A DNA stretch of 64,000 bases from Pseudomonas sp. BBP2017. GTDB taxonomy: Bacteria > Pseudomonadota > Gammaproteobacteria > Pseudomonadales > Pseudomonadaceae. Below the pieces are notes generated by a model that worked only from the letters and a program-made list of their open reading frames with translations, was not told where the DNA came from and ran no database searches. Positions 1 to 10,275 of the stretch are shown in pieces; positions within the stretch are counted from its first letter, which is position 1, and each line of letters opens with the position of its first letter. A program made the position numbers and the translations under genes. The stretch covers positions 62,001-126,000 of the forward strand of contig NZ_PVZN01000011.1 in assembly GCF_003024385.1 (NCBI RefSeq), written 5' to 3'.

Positions 1-902
1 GCAAAGATGGCATCTCCGCCAACATTATCAATGATGGTGGCAAGTCGCGGCTGGTGTTTGGTTCGACCACCACAGGGCTAGGGTCGGACATTTCGGTTGG
101 TGGCATTCCCGAGTTGGTCATCAATAACAATGTTGTGATGGCGGGTGATGCGGCTGGTCGTATCGGTGAGCTGGCAATAAATGCCGAGGTCATGATCGAC
201 GGTATGGCGATTAGCAGCAAATCCAACAAGCTGGATAAAACTGTCAGTGGTTTGACCCTGGAGTTGAAGGCTGAAGGTGAGAAGTCGACGGTGACAGTCG
301 GCCTCAATAGCGACGGATTGAAGAAAGACGTGCAGTCCTTCGTCGATGCCTACAACGCTTTGGTCCAGACGGTTAACAGTCTGACTGCAACGAGCAAAGA
401 TGCAGATGGCAAGACGGTACTGGGGTCGCTGACCGGTGATCCGACCTCGCGTTCGTTGTTGGCTGCGCTACGCTCCGAGCTGGCAGTTGCGCAATCCGGT
501 GGTGGCCTGACCTCGCTGAGTCAGCTGGGCATCAACACTGCCAAGGATGGTACCCTCGAATTCAATGACACCAAGTTCAAGGCAGCGTTGAACGACAAGA
601 AGCTGGGCGGTGAAGTACAGAAGCTGTTCACCCAGGACGATGGTGTGATCGCGCGGATGAACAAGGCCATTGATCCGTTCCTGCAGTCGGGTGGCTCGCT
701 CGATAAGCGTAACGATGCGCTCAATCGCTCGCAGCGTTATCTGGCTTCGCAGCAGGAAGCGCTGGATTTTCGAATTGAAAGCCTGACCAACTCACTGACC
801 AAGAAATATATCGCGATGGATGTCGTGGTCGGCAAGCTCAAGTCTCAGGCGGATGGTATTACCTCGCTTTTCGAAGCCATGAATGCTCAAGCCAAGAAGT
901 GA
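1..902 (+). CDS. fliD: Flagellar filament cap protein FliD (3' part; 5' end outside window)
   Basis: FliD (HAP2) forms the cap at the distal end of the flagellar filament and helps flagellin fold into place; in Pseudomonas it can also act in mucin adhesion. The open frame enters the window at base 3 and continues through a GTG at 54, so that GTG is internal and the gene begins upstream. The visible ~300 residues contain the cap-domain region with GSTTTG and the long C-terminal helical part (KLKSQADGITSLFEAMNAQ) typical of FliD C-termini. It ends in TGA just before a strong terminator. fliS and fliT, which encode late-export chaperones, follow directly, as expected for the fliDST group. Confidence 0.95.
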   Translation, partial: KDGISANIINDGGKSRLVFGSTTTGLGSDISVGGIPELVINNNVVMAGDAAGRIGELAINAEVMIDGMAISSKSNKLDKTVSGLTLELKAEGEKSTVTVGLNSDGLKKDVQSFVDAYNALVQTVNSLTATSKDADGKTVLGSLTGDPTSRSLLAALRSELAVAQSGGGLTSLSQLGINTAKDGTLEFNDTKFKAALNDKKLGGEVQKLFTQDDGVIARMNKAIDPFLQSGGSLDKRNDALNRSQRYLASQQEALDFRIESLTNSLTKKYIAMDVVVGKLKSQADGITSLFEAMNAQAKK

Positions 903-913
903 TATTGATCGCC

Positions 914-956
914 AAAAGCCCGGCAGCATCCTTCGGATGCGTCGGGCTTTTTCTTT
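914..956 (+). terminator. Rho-independent terminator after fliD
   Basis: A GC-rich hairpin sits 12 bases after the fliD stop. The left arm AAAAGCCCGGC plus GCATCC pairs with GGATGC plus GTCGGGCTTTT around a TTC loop, and a T-rich run follows. It is a near-canonical intrinsic terminator, so fliS probably also has its own promoter. Confidence 0.85.
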
Positions 957-961
957 TCCGC

Positions 962-1000
962 TAAAGTTTTTTGACGCCCAGGCGATATAAGCGGTATACG
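962..1000 (+). promoter_or_regulatory. Candidate sigma-28 (FliA) and/or sigma-70 promoter upstream of fliS
   Basis: TAAA at 962-965 is followed by 15 bases and GGCGATAT at 981-988. This matches 6 of 8 positions of the sigma-28 -10 element GCCGATAA at the correct spacing. Overlapping it, TTGACG at 971-976 is followed by 18 bases and TATACG at 995-1000, a plausible sigma-70 promoter. Either would restart transcription after the fliD terminator. The sequence alone does not show which is used. Confidence 0.5.
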
Positions 1001-1028
1001 AAACCTTTTAGTTGTGACGAGGTAGAAC

Positions 1029-1424
1029 ATGAACCCTATGTTGGCCCTTCGCCAGTACCAGAAAGTCAACGGCGTGGCGCAGACCTCCGTGGCCAGCCCG
1101 CATCGTCTGGTACAAATGCTGATGCAGGGCGGCCTGGACCGTATTGCTCAGGCCAAGGGTGCGATGGCGCGCAATGACATCGCCCAGCGCGGCATCTTGA
1201 TCGGCAAGGCTATCGGTATCGTCGGCGGCCTGCGCGAGGGTCTGGATCTGGAAAACCATGCAGACTCGTTGACCGATCTGGACAACTTGTATTCCTACAT
1301 GAGCAAACGCCTGGTCGAGGCCAACGTACAGAATGACCCGGAAATCCTCAACGAGGTGGCCCGTTTGCTGATTACCGTCAAAGAAGGCTGGGACGCTATC
1401 GGCGATCAATCCGCCGACGTCTAG
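1029..1424 (+). CDS. fliS: Flagellar export chaperone FliS
   Basis: FliS is a cytosolic helical chaperone that binds the C-terminus of flagellin and keeps it unpolymerised until export through FlhA. The 131-residue product has the family's usual length and N-terminal pattern (LRQYQKVNGVAQTSVASPHR), a helical bundle, and the conserved ILNEVARLLITVKEGW-like end. The ATG is preceded by GAGGTAG. It lies between fliD and the fliT-like gene, and its stop codon overlaps the next gene's ribosome binding site. Confidence 0.95.
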   Translation: MNPMLALRQYQKVNGVAQTSVASPHRLVQMLMQGGLDRIAQAKGAMARNDIAQRGILIGKAIGIVGGLREGLDLENHADSLTDLDNLYSYMSKRLVEANVQNDPEILNEVARLLITVKEGWDAIGDQSADV

Positions 1425-1433
1425 GAGGCTGTG

Positions 1434-1730
1434 ATGAGTGTCGTGCTCGAACGTATCGAACAAACCCGCGAAGCACTGCTGGGTGCCCTGGCCAGTCGCG
1501 ACTGGGAGGCGATCAGCGAGCTCGACGTCAACTGCCGGTTGTGTGTCGATGATGTGCTGGCCGAAGCATCAGTCAACGAAGAAGTGTTGCGTAGCAGCCT
1601 TGAAGAGTTGCTTGGGGTCTACCGGCAACTAATTGAGGTTGCAAGTGACGAGCGTCAAACAATAGTCGATGAGATGACGCAGATCCGGCAAGCCAAAAAC
1701 GCGGCAAAGGTATACCATTTGTTCAGCTGA
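1434..1730 (+). CDS. fliT: FliT-like small flagellar chaperone (FleP position)
   Basis: A 98-residue, acidic, fully helical protein in the conserved slot between fliS and fleQ. In enterobacteria FliT is the FliD export chaperone; in P. aeruginosa the gene in this slot is called fleP. Sequence conservation in this family is low, so assignment rests mainly on position, size and helical character (LRSSLEELLGVYRQLIEVA). The start at ATG 1434 lies 6 bases after AGGAG; a GTG three bases upstream is possible but too close to the ribosome binding site. Confidence 0.75.
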   Translation: MSVVLERIEQTREALLGALASRDWEAISELDVNCRLCVDDVLAEASVNEEVLRSSLEELLGVYRQLIEVASDERQTIVDEMTQIRQAKNAAKVYHLFS

Positions 1731-1764
1731 AGCTGGGCAAAACCAGAAACAGGGCGCCATAAAT

Positions 1765-1842
1765 TTGACTCTGTGCGGTTTTTTGACTTAACTAGTGGCT
1801 GTTTTCAAATTTCAGACGTCCGAACACTGACCGTTCAGTCGG
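1765..1842 (+). promoter_or_regulatory. fleQ upstream region: possible sigma-70 elements and an inverted repeat
   Basis: The 170 bases between fliT and fleQ lack a good -24/-12 element. Two TTGACT boxes (1765-1770 and 1783-1788) could serve as -35 sites, but the matching -10 hexamers are weak. An imperfect inverted repeat with arms CCGA..CTGA and TCAG..TCGG spans 1820-1842 and could be an operator or leader hairpin. In P. aeruginosa fleQ is transcribed by sigma-70, which agrees with the absence of an RpoN site. Confidence 0.3.
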
Positions 1843-1900
1843 AATGATGTCGAGCTTGCCCACAATAGGGCGCCGAGATGACTAGGGAAGTTGCTATTGC

Positions 1901-3376
<1,476 letters not shown>

Positions 3377-3512
3377 CGCCTGGCCTGTCATGGTGGAGAG
3401 CAAGGACGCTCCGCTGTGCACAATATCCCTACCTTTCCAAGGGCTGTAGCGCCCGTCTCATCTGCCTTTGCTGCGCTGTCTGATGGTCTGCGGCACAAAG
3501 CGCCAAGTTATC

Positions 3513-3529
3513 CGGCACGGCTATTGCTA
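3513..3529 (+). promoter_or_regulatory. Sigma-54 promoter for fleSR
   Basis: CGGCAC, five bases, then TTGCT: GG at 3514-3515 and GC at 3526-3527 are separated by exactly 10 bases, matching the -24/-12 rule. It lies about 50 bases before the fleS start. FleQ-RpoN control of fleSR is established in P. aeruginosa. Confidence 0.8.
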
Positions 3530-3577
3530 TAACGCAGGCAACATACCGTTTTATGACGGTCAGCCACGCGAGAGAGC

Positions 3578-4795
3578 ATGATGCCCCAGGCCGCCCCCAT
3601 CTCCAGTGTCCCCAAGTCGAAGGGGCAGAACGCTGCCGAGCAGGAAAGTCGCCTTGGCCTGGAGCAGGCCTTTGCTCTGTTCGACCAGGTCTCCAGTCAG
3701 CTGAATCAATCCTATAACCTGCTCGAAGCCCGGGTCAGCGAACTCAAGGGCGAGCTGGCGGTGGTCAGTGCCCAGCGCATGGCCGAGCTCGCTGAGAAGG
3801 AGCGTCTGGCCAACCGCCTGCAGAACCTGCTTGATCTGTTGCCGGGTGGGGTCATTGTCATTGATGGCCAGGGTCGTGTGCGCGAGGCCAATCCTGCCGC
3901 CTGTGATTTGCTTGGTGAGCCGCTGGTGGGTGAGTTGTGGCGCCAGGTGATCGCCCGCAGTTTCGCCCCGCGTGAGGACGACGGCCATGAGGTGTCGCTG
4001 CGCGATGGCCGGCGCCTGTCGATTGCCACCCGCTCGCTGGATGCCGAGCCTGGGCAGCTGGTGCTGCTCAATGACCTGACCGAAACCCGTCACTTGCAAG
4101 GTGAGCTGGCCCGCCATGAGCGCTTGTCGTCGCTGGGGCGGATGGTCGCCTCGCTGGCGCATCAGATCCGTACGCCACTGTCGGCGGCCTTGCTGTACGC
4201 CAGTCACCTGGCTGAGCAGAGCTTGCCGTTGGAAACCCAGCAGCGCTTTGCCGGCAGTCTCAAAGAGCGTCTGCATGAGCTCGAGCATCAGGTGCGCGAC
4301 ATGCTGGTGTTCGCTCGCGGCGAGCTGCCGCTGACTGAGCGGGTGACACCCAAGGCGCTGTTTCAAGCACTGCAGCAGGCCGCCCAGGCCCATGTCCAGG
4401 GGCATGCGGTGCGCTGGCAGTGCGACAGTCACCTGGGAGAGTTGCTGTGCAATCGCGACACCTTGGTCGGCGCCTTGCTCAACCTGATTGAAAATGCCCT
4501 GCAGGCCAGCAGCGAGCCGGTGCGCCTGAAGGTGCATCTGTATCGTCGCGGGCAGCTGCTGCGTCTGTGTGTCAGTGATGCCGGGGCGGGGATCGACAGC
4601 GCGTTGCTGGCACGTCTGGGTGAGCCGTTCCTTACCACCAAAGCCACCGGTACTGGCCTTGGCCTGGCAGTGGTAAAGGCGGTGGCGCGGGCGCATCAGG
4701 GGACTTTGCAGTTACGTTCGCGGCCGGGTCGTGGCACCTGTGCGCTGGTGACGTTGCCGCTGATTGATGTGCTGAAAATGGAGAATGAGCAATGA
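3578..4795 (+). CDS. fleS: Flagellar sensor histidine kinase FleS
   Basis: FleS phosphorylates FleR to switch on mid-stage (hook and basal body) genes. The 405-residue product has no membrane segment, so it is a cytosolic sensor. It has an N-terminal coiled coil (about 25-75), a PAS domain (about 80-170), a dimerisation/phosphoacceptor helix with SLAHQIRTPLSAAL (His195), and a C-terminal ATPase domain with NLIENALQAS and GLGLAVVKAV. It overlaps fleR by four bases (ATGA), so the pair is translationally coupled. Confidence 0.95.
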   Translation: MMPQAAPISSVPKSKGQNAAEQESRLGLEQAFALFDQVSSQLNQSYNLLEARVSELKGELAVVSAQRMAELAEKERLANRLQNLLDLLPGGVIVIDGQGRVREANPAACDLLGEPLVGELWRQVIARSFAPREDDGHEVSLRDGRRLSIATRSLDAEPGQLVLLNDLTETRHLQGELARHERLSSLGRMVASLAHQIRTPLSAALLYASHLAEQSLPLETQQRFAGSLKERLHELEHQVRDMLVFARGELPLTERVTPKALFQALQQAAQAHVQGHAVRWQCDSHLGELLCNRDTLVGALLNLIENALQASSEPVRLKVHLYRRGQLLRLCVSDAGAGIDSALLARLGEPFLTTKATGTGLGLAVVKAVARAHQGTLQLRSRPGRGTCALVTLPLIDVLKMENEQ

Positions 4796-6171
4796 AGGCA
4801 ATCAAGGTGCTGCTGGTCGAGGATGATCGGGCACTGCGTCAGGCCTTGGGCGATACCCTGGAGCTGGGTGGATTTGCTTATCGTGCGGTCGGCTCGGCCG
4901 AAGAGGCGCTGGAGGCTGTGGCTGAAGAGACGTTCAGCCTGGTGGTCAGCGACGTCAATATGCCGGGTATGGATGGGCATCAGTTGCTGGCCCGCTTGCG
5001 TGCGGGTCAGCCGCAATTGCCGGTGTTGTTGATGACCGCTCATGCTGCCGTCGAGCGCGCGGTCGAAGCCATGCGTCAAGGGGCGGTGGATTATCTGGTC
5101 AAGCCGTTTGAGCCGCGGGCATTGCTTGAACTGGTGGCGCGTCATGCCCTTGGAGTGGCCGCCAGTGTGACTGATGAAGGCCCGATTGCTTGTGAGCCGG
5201 CCAGTGCGCAATTGTTGGAGCTGGCCACGCGCGTGGCGCGTAGCGATTCCACGGTGTTGATCTCCGGCGAGTCGGGCACTGGCAAGGAAGTGCTGGCGCG
5301 GTTTATCCACCAGCAATCAACCCGGGCCAGTCAGCCGTTCGTGGCGATTAACTGCGCGGCGATTCCGGACAACATGCTCGAAGCGACCCTGTTCGGTCAC
5401 GAAAAGGGCTCCTTCACCGGGGCGATCGCCGCCCAGGCGGGCAAGTTCGAGCAGGCTGATGGCGGTACGCTCTTGCTCGATGAAATTTCCGAGATGCCTC
5501 TGGGGCTGCAAGCCAAGCTGCTGCGTGTGTTGCAGGAGCGGGAAGTGGAGCGGGTCGGCGGGCGCAAGCCGATTGCCCTGGATATCCGCGTCGTTGCGAC
5601 CACCAACCGTGATCTGGCGGGGGAGGTAGCAGCCGGTCGTTTCCGTGAAGACCTGTTCTATCGACTGTCGGTGTTCCCCCTGGCGTGGCGACCGCTGCGC
5701 GAGCGTAGCGCCGATATTCTGCCGCTGGCTGAGCGCCTGCTGGCGCGTCACGTCAATAAAATGAAGCATGCGCCGGTGCGCCTGTCGCCTGAGGCTAAAG
5801 CTTGCCTGCAGGGGTATGCCTGGCCAGGCAACGTGCGCGAGCTCGATAACGCCATTCAACGGGCGCTGATTCTGCAGCAGGGTGGGGTAATTGAAGCGGC
5901 GGATTTTTGTCTGGCCGGTGCCATGCCGATGTTCACTGCTGCCCCGCTGAGCGCAACGTCAGTGCCGCCGCCGGTTGAGGCGCCAGGTGGTTTGGGTGAT
6001 GACATGCGTCGTCACGAGTTCCAGATGATCATCGATACCCTGCGCTCCGAACGCGGGCGCCGCAAGGAAGCGGCTGAGCGTTTGGGTATCAGTCCGCGGA
6101 CCCTGCGCTACAAGCTGGCGCAGATGCGCGATGCCGGGATGGATGTCGAGGCCAGCCTGTTCGCCAGCTGA
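4792..6171 (+). CDS. fleR: Sigma-54-dependent response regulator FleR
   Basis: FleR is the partner of FleS and activates RpoN promoters of class III flagellar genes. Order of domains: receiver (1-120, phosphoacceptor Asp54 in [13 protein letters not shown]), AAA+ ATPase with Walker A GESGTGKE (159-166), and a C-terminal Fis-type helix-turn-helix ending near residue 450. The sigma-54 contact loop reads GSFTGA (206-211) rather than GAFTGA. This variant is compatible with function, and FleQ in the same window has the consensus form. The 459-residue length is normal for NtrC-type regulators. Confidence 0.96.
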   Translation: MKAIKVLLVEDDRALRQALGDTLELGGFAYRAVGSAEEALEAVAEETFSLVVSDVNMPGMDGHQLLARLRAGQPQLPVLLMTAHAAVERAVEAMRQGAVDYLVKPFEPRALLELVARHALGVAASVTDEGPIACEPASAQLLELATRVARSDSTVLISGESGTGKEVLARFIHQQSTRASQPFVAINCAAIPDNMLEATLFGHEKGSFTGAIAAQAGKFEQADGGTLLLDEISEMPLGLQAKLLRVLQEREVERVGGRKPIALDIRVVATTNRDLAGEVAAGRFREDLFYRLSVFPLAWRPLRERSADILPLAERLLARHVNKMKHAPVRLSPEAKACLQGYAWPGNVRELDNAIQRALILQQGGVIEAADFCLAGAMPMFTAAPLSATSVPPPVEAPGGLGDDMRRHEFQMIIDTLRSERGRRKEAAERLGISPRTLRYKLAQMRDAGMDVEASLFAS

Positions 6172-6214
6172 TGGGTGGGAATATTCACGCTTTTATTCGG
6201 CTTGTACGCAGAGC

Positions 6215-6231
6215 TGGCACTTTTGTTGCTA
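6215..6231 (+). promoter_or_regulatory. Sigma-54 promoter for the fliE operon
   Basis: TGGCAC, five bases, TTGCT is a perfect consensus -24/-12 element, with GG at 6216-6217 and GC at 6228-6229. It lies about 60 bases before the fliE start and is the strongest RpoN site in the window. It probably drives fliEFGHIJ. Confidence 0.88.
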
Positions 6232-6291
6232 AGTCCTGCGTATCCGCTGCGTGAGTGTCAAAAAAATGCGGGCCGTCGGAGAGAGAAGTCC

Positions 6292-6618
6292 ATGAGCCAA
6301 GGTGTTGAGTTTAATCGATTGATGTTAGACATGCGGGCCATGCAAATGGACGCCATGTCGATGCCGAAAGCGGCAGCTGCGCCTGAGCTCGGTTCAAGTA
6401 ATTTTGCCGACATGCTGGGGCAGGCCATCAATAAGGTCAGTGACACTCAGCAGGCTTCCACGCAACTGGCCAACGCCTTCGAAATCGGCAAGAGCGGTGT
6501 CGACCTGACCGACGTGATGATTGCTTCGCAGAAAGCCTCGGTATCCTTTCAAGCCTTGACCCAGGTGCGTAACAAGCTGGTCCAGGCCTATCAAGACATC
6601 ATGCAGATGCCGGTATAA
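6292..6618 (+). CDS. fliE: Flagellar hook-basal body protein FliE
   Basis: FliE joins the MS ring to the rod and is the first protein exported by the flagellar type III system. The start at ATG 6292 gives 108 residues, the normal FliE length, and sits after a GA-rich site (GGAGAGAGAAG). The reading frame is open further upstream, but that extension would run over the sigma-54 promoter and is rejected. The C-terminal half carries the conserved [20 protein letters not shown] segment. First gene of the fliEFGHIJ operon. Confidence 0.95.
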   Translation: MSQGVEFNRLMLDMRAMQMDAMSMPKAAAAPELGSSNFADMLGQAINKVSDTQQASTQLANAFEIGKSGVDLTDVMIASQKASVSFQALTQVRNKLVQAYQDIMQMPV

Positions 6619-6633
6619 GGGCGAGATTGAGTC

Positions 6634-8415
6634 ATGGCCGAAGCAGTCGTCGATAACGTGCCCGCCAAAGGCAGCGCATCAGCGCCCAAGCCGCCGTTGT
6701 TCGGCATGTCGTTCCTGGAAAACATCTCGCAGATGCCCATGCTGCGTCAGGTTGGCCTGCTGGTCGGTCTGGCCGCGAGTGTGGCCATCGGTTTTGCCGT
6801 GGTGCTCTGGTCGCAGCAGCCCGACTACCGTCCACTGTACGGCAGCTTGGCGGGCATGGACACCAAGCAGGTCATGGAAACCCTGGCCGCTGCCGATATT
6901 CCCTACAACGTCGAACCCAATTCCGGCGCCTTGCTGGTCAAGGCTGACGACCTCTCCCGTGCCCGCCTGAAGCTGGCCGCCGCCGGTGTGGCACCGAGCG
7001 ACGGCAATGTCGGCTTCGAGATTCTCGACAAGGAACAAGGTCTGGGTACCAGTCAGTTCATGGAGGCCACCCGTTATCGCCGTGGCCTTGAAGGTGAGCT
7101 GGCGCGCACCGTCTCCAGCCTCAATAACGTCAAAGCCGCTCGCGTGCACCTGGCTATACCGAAGAGCTCGGTGTTCGTCCGTGACGAGCGTCGGCCGAGT
7201 GCCTCGGTGCTGGTCGAACTGTATCCGGGCCGCGCTCTGGAGGCCGGTCAGGTGATGGCGATTGTCAACCTGGTGGCAACCAGTGTGCCGGAACTGGACA
7301 AGTCCCAGGTCACCGTGGTGGACCAGAAGGGCAACCTGCTCTCCGAACAGCTCGCCAGCTCCGAACTGACCATGGCTGGCAAACAGTTCGACTACAGCCG
7401 CCGCATGGAAGGCATGCTCACCCAGCGTGTGCACAATATCCTCCTGCCAGTGCTGGGCAATGATCGCTACAAGGCCGAAGTGTCGGCCGATGTCGATTTC
7501 AGTGCCGTCGAATCCACTTCTGAACAGTTTAACCCTGATCAGCCGGCGTTGCGCAGTGAGCAGTCGGTCAATGAGCAACGCTCCAGCAGCATGAGCCCGC
7601 AAGGTGTGCCGGGCGCCCTGAGCAACCAGCCGCCTGGCCCGGCTTCCGCGCCGCAAACCACTGGTGGTACGCCAGGGGCCACTGCCGCGGTCCAGCCTGG
7701 GCAGCCACTGCTCGATGCCAACGGCCAGCAGATCATGGATCCGGCCACCGGCCAGCCGATGCTCGCGCCTTATCCTGCGGACAAGCGCCTGCAGTCGACC
7801 AAGAACTTCGAGCTGGACCGCTCCATCAGCCATACCCGTCAGCAACAGGGCCGCCTGAACCGGCTGTCGGTGGCGGTGGTGGTTGATGATCAGGTCAAGA
7901 TTGACCCGGCCACCGGTGACAGCACCCGTGCACCCTGGGGCGCTGAAGACCTGGCGCGCTTCACCCGTCTGGTGCAGGACGCGGTGGGCTTCGACGCCAG
8001 TCGTGGCGACAGTGTCAGCGTGATCAACGTGCCGTTCGCCGCTGACCGTGGCGAGGTGATCGCCGAAATTCCGTTCTACTCGCAGCCGTGGTTCTGGGAC
8101 ATCATCAAGCAGGTCATGGGGGTACTGTTCATCCTCGTGCTGGTGTTCGGTGTGCTGCGCCCGGTACTTAACAACATCACCGGCAATGGCAAGCAAAACG
8201 CCGGTGCCGATGGCGACATGGAACTGGGCGGTATGCTCGGTCTGGATGGCGAACTGGCCAACGACCGCGTGAGCCTGGGTGGTCCGCAAAGCATTCTGTT
8301 GCCGAGCCCGAGCGAGGGCTACGATGCGCAGCTCAACGCAATCAAGAGCCTGGTGGCTGAAGATCCGGGTCGTGTGGCACAGGTCGTGAAAGAGTGGATC
8401 AACGCCGATGAGTGA
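6634..8415 (+). CDS. fliF: Flagellar MS-ring protein FliF
   Basis: FliF forms the MS ring in the inner membrane on which the rotor and export gate assemble. The 593-residue product has a first membrane helix at about 40-60, ring-building motif domains with PDYRPLYGSL, a Pro/Gly/Ala-rich low-complexity loop (about 310-375), a second membrane helix at about 490-512 (VMGVLFILVLVFGVLRP), and the C-terminal FliG-binding tail (DPGRVAQVVKEWINADE). It overlaps fliG by eight bases, a common coupling for stoichiometric partners. Confidence 0.97.
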   Translation: MAEAVVDNVPAKGSASAPKPPLFGMSFLENISQMPMLRQVGLLVGLAASVAIGFAVVLWSQQPDYRPLYGSLAGMDTKQVMETLAAADIPYNVEPNSGALLVKADDLSRARLKLAAAGVAPSDGNVGFEILDKEQGLGTSQFMEATRYRRGLEGELARTVSSLNNVKAARVHLAIPKSSVFVRDERRPSASVLVELYPGRALEAGQVMAIVNLVATSVPELDKSQVTVVDQKGNLLSEQLASSELTMAGKQFDYSRRMEGMLTQRVHNILLPVLGNDRYKAEVSADVDFSAVESTSEQFNPDQPALRSEQSVNEQRSSSMSPQGVPGALSNQPPGPASAPQTTGGTPGATAAVQPGQPLLDANGQQIMDPATGQPMLAPYPADKRLQSTKNFELDRSISHTRQQQGRLNRLSVAVVVDDQVKIDPATGDSTRAPWGAEDLARFTRLVQDAVGFDASRGDSVSVINVPFAADRGEVIAEIPFYSQPWFWDIIKQVMGVLFILVLVFGVLRPVLNNITGNGKQNAGADGDMELGGMLGLDGELANDRVSLGGPQSILLPSPSEGYDAQLNAIKSLVAEDPGRVAQVVKEWINADE

Positions 8416-9427
8416 CAACCGAGCCCTTACCGCCAAACTCACCCGGGTCGACAAGGCGGCGATCCTGCTGCTGTCCCTGGGCGAAACCGATGCCGCTCAA
8501 GTGCTGCGGCACATGGGGCCCAAGGAAGTGCAGCGAGTTGGCGTGGCCATGGCGCAGATGGGTAACGTGCATCGCGAGCAGGTCGAGCAGGTAATGAGTG
8601 AGTTCGTCGAGATTGTCGGCGACCAGACCAGCCTGGGTGTCGGCTCCGACGGCTACATCCGCAAGATGCTCACTCAAGCCCTGGGTGAAGACAAGGCCAA
8701 CGGCCTGATCGACCGCATCCTGCTCGGTGGCAACACCAGTGGCCTGGACAGCCTCAAGTGGATGGAGCCGCGTGCCGTGGCTGATGTCATCCGCTATGAG
8801 CACCCGCAGATTCAGGCCATTGTTGTCGCCTACCTGGACCCTGACCAGGCCGGTGAAGTGCTGGGCAACTTCGACCATAAGGTGCGCCTGGACATCATCC
8901 TGCGCGTCTCCTCGCTCAATACGGTGCAACCGGCGGCGCTCAAGGAGCTCAACCAGATCCTCGAGAAGCAGTTCTCCGGCAATTCCAATGCGGCGCGCAC
9001 CACCCTGGGTGGTATCAAGCGTGCTGCTGACATCATGAACTTCCTCGACAGCTCCGTGGAAGGCCAGCTGATGGACGCGATCCGCGACATCGATGGCGAT
9101 CTCTCCGAGCAGATCGAAGACCTGATGTTCGTCTTCAACAACCTTGCCGATGTCGACGATCGCGGTATCCAGGCGCTGCTGCGCGAGGTCTCCTCCGACG
9201 TGCTGGTGGTTTCCCTCAAGGGCGCCGACGAGAGGGTCAAGGACAAGATCTTCAAGAACATGTCCAAGCGTGCCTCGGAACTGCTGCGCGACGATCTGGA
9301 GGCCAAAGGGCCGGTACGGGTCAGCGATGTCGAGACGGCGCAGAAGGAAATCCTCACTATCGCCCGCCGTATGGCCGAAGCCGGAGAGATCGTGCTCGGT
9401 GGCAAGGGCGGCGAAGAGATGATCTAA
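8408..9427 (+). CDS. fliG: Flagellar motor switch protein FliG
   Basis: FliG is the rotor component that contacts the stator and binds FliF and FliM. The 339-residue product has the N-terminal FliF-binding domain, a middle domain with the EHPQ motif (RYEHPQIQAI), and a C-terminal torque domain with charged residues (VFNNLADVDDRGIQALLREV). Its start lies inside fliF. A REP pair and T-run separate it from fliH. Confidence 0.97.
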   Translation: MSDNRALTAKLTRVDKAAILLLSLGETDAAQVLRHMGPKEVQRVGVAMAQMGNVHREQVEQVMSEFVEIVGDQTSLGVGSDGYIRKMLTQALGEDKANGLIDRILLGGNTSGLDSLKWMEPRAVADVIRYEHPQIQAIVVAYLDPDQAGEVLGNFDHKVRLDIILRVSSLNTVQPAALKELNQILEKQFSGNSNAARTTLGGIKRAADIMNFLDSSVEGQLMDAIRDIDGDLSEQIEDLMFVFNNLADVDDRGIQALLREVSSDVLVVSLKGADERVKDKIFKNMSKRASELLRDDLEAKGPVRVSDVETAQKEILTIARRMAEAGEIVLGGKGGEEMI

Positions 9428-9432
9428 AGTCT

Positions 9433-9500
9433 ATCGCGGGGCAAGCCCGCTCCTACAGGGGAGGGCTCTGTGGGAGCCGGCTTGCTCCGCGATTTTTTTG
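9433..9500. repeat. REP palindrome pair followed by a T-run between fliG and fliH
   Basis: Two REP units in inverted orientation (core GCGGGGCAAGCCCGCTCC and its degenerate reverse GGAGCCGGCTTGCTCCGC) can fold into one long hairpin. Seven T residues (9493-9499) follow directly, so the structure resembles an intrinsic terminator inside the fliE-fliJ operon and could attenuate fliH onward. Similar REP cores occur at 15958-16031 and 60793-60816. Confidence 0.75.
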
Positions 9501-9513
9501 AGTGCGTGCAATC

Positions 9514-10275
9514 ATGTCAACCAACGAGCACCTGAGTGAACTGATTCGCGCCGATGAAGTCGAGGCCTTCAATCGCTGGGCGCTGCCCAGCTTCGACCCG
9601 GAGCCCGAACCTGAGCCGGAACCTGAGCCTGAAGTGGTTCAGGAAGAAATCGAGGAAGTACCGCTGGAGGAAGTCCAGCCGCTGACCCTCGAGGAGCTCG
9701 AAAGCATTCGTCAGGAAGCCTACAACGAAGGCTTTGCCACCGGTGAGCGCGAGGGCTTCCACAGCACCCAGCTCAAGGTCCGTCAGGAAGCTGAAATTGC
9801 GCTGGCGGCCAAATTGGCCAGCCTCGAACAACTGATGGGTAACCTGCTGGAGCCAATTGCCGAGCAGGACAGCCAGATCGAGAAAGCCCTGGTCAAACTG
9901 GTCGCGCACATGGCCCGGGAAGTCATCGGCCGTGAGCTGCGCGGCGACTCCAGTCAGATCGGCCAGGTGCTGCGTGAGGCCCTGAAGCTGCTGCCCATGG
10001 GCGCTGACAACATCCGTATTCATATCAACCCGCAGGACTTCGAGCAGGCCAAGGCCTTGCGCGAGCGTCACGAAGAGCGCTGGAAGTTGATTGAAGACGA
10101 GGCGCTACTGCCGGGTGGCTGCCGTATCGAAACCGATCATAGCCGCATCGATGCGACCATGGAAACCCGTATCGACAAGGCCCTGGCGCAACTGTTCGAT
10201 CAAATGCACGACCAAGGCTTGCATCCGGCGGCGCCTGATTTGACGGTCGATCTGGACGACACCAATGCGCCTTGA
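9514..10275 (+). CDS. fliH: Flagellar export ATPase regulator FliH
   Basis: FliH is the stalk-like protein that binds and restrains the FliI ATPase and links it to FliN at the C ring. The start at ATG 9514 gives 253 residues with the expected N-terminus ([12 protein letters not shown]); a GTG at 9502 is an alternative, and no strong ribosome binding site decides between them. Residues about 27-40 form an unusual Pro-Glu run ([12 protein letters not shown]), followed by an acidic linker and the coiled coil and C-terminal FliI-binding domain. It overlaps fliI by 11 bases. Confidence 0.93.
   Translation: MSTNEHLSELIRADEVEAFNRWALPSFDPEPEPEPEPEPEVVQEEIEEVPLEEVQPLTLEELESIRQEAYNEGFATGEREGFHSTQLKVRQEAEIALAAKLASLEQLMGNLLEPIAEQDSQIEKALVKLVAHMAREVIGRELRGDSSQIGQVLREALKLLPMGADNIRIHINPQDFEQAKALRERHEERWKLIEDEALLPGGCRIETDHSRIDATMETRIDKALAQLFDQMHDQGLHPAAPDLTVDLDDTNAP

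Noticed and set aside
6679..8454. 591-codon minus-strand open frame across fliF
   Set aside because: Exactly antisense to fliF, with low-complexity His/Gln/Arg composition; no protein family seen.
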